Positions 63,900 through 64,000 of a DNA stretch of 64,000 nucleotides are shown here, one piece after another (the stretch's first letter is position 1; every line of letters starts with the position of its first letter). This DNA comes from Flavobacteria bacterium MS024-2A. GTDB lineage: Bacteria; Bacteroidota; Bacteroidia; Flavobacteriales; Flavobacteriaceae. Where the stretch lies: NCBI GenBank assembly GCA_905182305.1, contig CAJJBB010000010.1, positions 124,001-188,000 of the forward strand. The letters run 5' to 3'. Position numbers and translations under genes: made by a program. A model generated the notes under the pieces. The model was not told the DNA's origin. It saw only the letters and a program-made list of their open reading frames with translations, and ran no database searches.

Positions 63900-64000
63900 T
63901 TAGATCTCTTCTAAAAAGTTGAATAATTTAATTACATCACTTGAATTTTTAAGCTTAACCTTATTTAAATTAATGAAAGACTTTATTTCTTGTTCATAAG
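63900..64000 (-). CDS. Possible C-terminal fragment of a minus-strand gene running off the right edge
   Basis: A frame open from the window edge to a TAA at 63900-63902 encodes 32 residues, ending KNSSDVIKLFNFLEEI. The composition looks protein-like, but the stretch is short and an open frame of this size can occur by chance. No family can be assigned. Confidence 0.35.
   Translation of the reverse strand, partial: YEQEIKSFINLNKVKLKNSSDVIKLFNFLEEI

Noticed and set aside
1-64000. Mobile elements, CRISPR arrays, toxin-antitoxin or phage-defence systems
   Set aside because: No transposase, integrase, repeat-spacer array, inverted terminal repeats or defence domains were seen; gene content and order are those of a stable flavobacterial core chromosome.

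Overview
The window is one continuous stretch of a low-GC chromosome from a member of the Bacteroidota, most likely a gliding, probably marine Flavobacteriaceae species. The evidence is gldB-gldC and porT (gliding and type IX secretion), a 287-residue primary sigma factor without region 1.1, repeated TAnnTTTG -7 promoter elements, almost no Shine-Dalgarno sequences, SusC/SusD outer-membrane proteins, a TamL lipoprotein, and a DAP-type peptidoglycan set with mpl and a DNPR-type MurE. About 50 protein genes and one tRNA are packed tightly. Most of the content is housekeeping. I see no insertion sequence, prophage, CRISPR array or clear island.

Layout. 1-3.1 kb (minus): a purK-purE-M3 peptidase operon, with the peptidase cut by the left edge. 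3.2-9.9 kb (plus): adk, obg, mpl, a polysaccharide-deacetylase-like protein that seems to lack catalytic residues, a YjjG-type phosphatase, a MazG-like pyrophosphohydrolase and aroA. 10-15.3 kb (plus): queA, rlmN, a polyprenyl diphosphate synthase and dnaG. 15.5-19.1 kb: nadE (minus), gldB-gldC (plus), engB and an alpha/beta hydrolase (minus). 19.2-35.1 kb (plus): a complete division and cell wall (dcw) cluster, mraZ-rsmH-ftsL-ftsI-murE-mraY-murD-ftsW-murG-murC-ftsQ-ftsA-ftsZ-yqeY, preceded by three 10-bp direct repeats that look like MraZ boxes. 35.1-41.7 kb (plus): a 411-bp spacer, tRNA-Arg(UCG), a sorbosone-dehydrogenase-like lipoprotein, a 1006-residue kinase/M23 peptidase/PLP-enzyme fusion, a 58-residue membrane protein and an OmpA-family protein. 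41.7-50.6 kb (minus): rpe, rpoD, pnp, rpsO, accD, fbaA and tamL. 50.6-57.8 kb: a TrmH-family methyltransferase (plus), porT and ubiE/menG (minus), trkA (frameshifted) and trkH (plus), rarA and rlmB (minus). 57.9-63.7 kb (minus): a susC-susD-lipoprotein nutrient uptake operon. The last 100 bases hold the possible end of one more minus-strand gene.

How the parts fit. The dcw genes, mpl, polyprenyl synthase and obg supply envelope growth and division. gldB/gldC and porT serve surface motility and type IX secretion. SusC/SusD, OmpA and TamL serve the outer membrane. The sigma factor encoded here would read the TAnnTTTG promoters found in front of many of these genes, and several of those promoters lie so close to the start codon that the mRNA would have almost no leader.

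The items most worth a second look are the three-domain fusion at 37.0-40.1 kb, the one-base frameshift near the end of trkA, the MraZ-box array, the hairpin ending at the pnp start codon, the near-leaderless promoters, the loss of zinc ligands in DnaG and AccD, and the degenerate deacetylase-like protein. I did not find a convincing wholly new multi-gene system.
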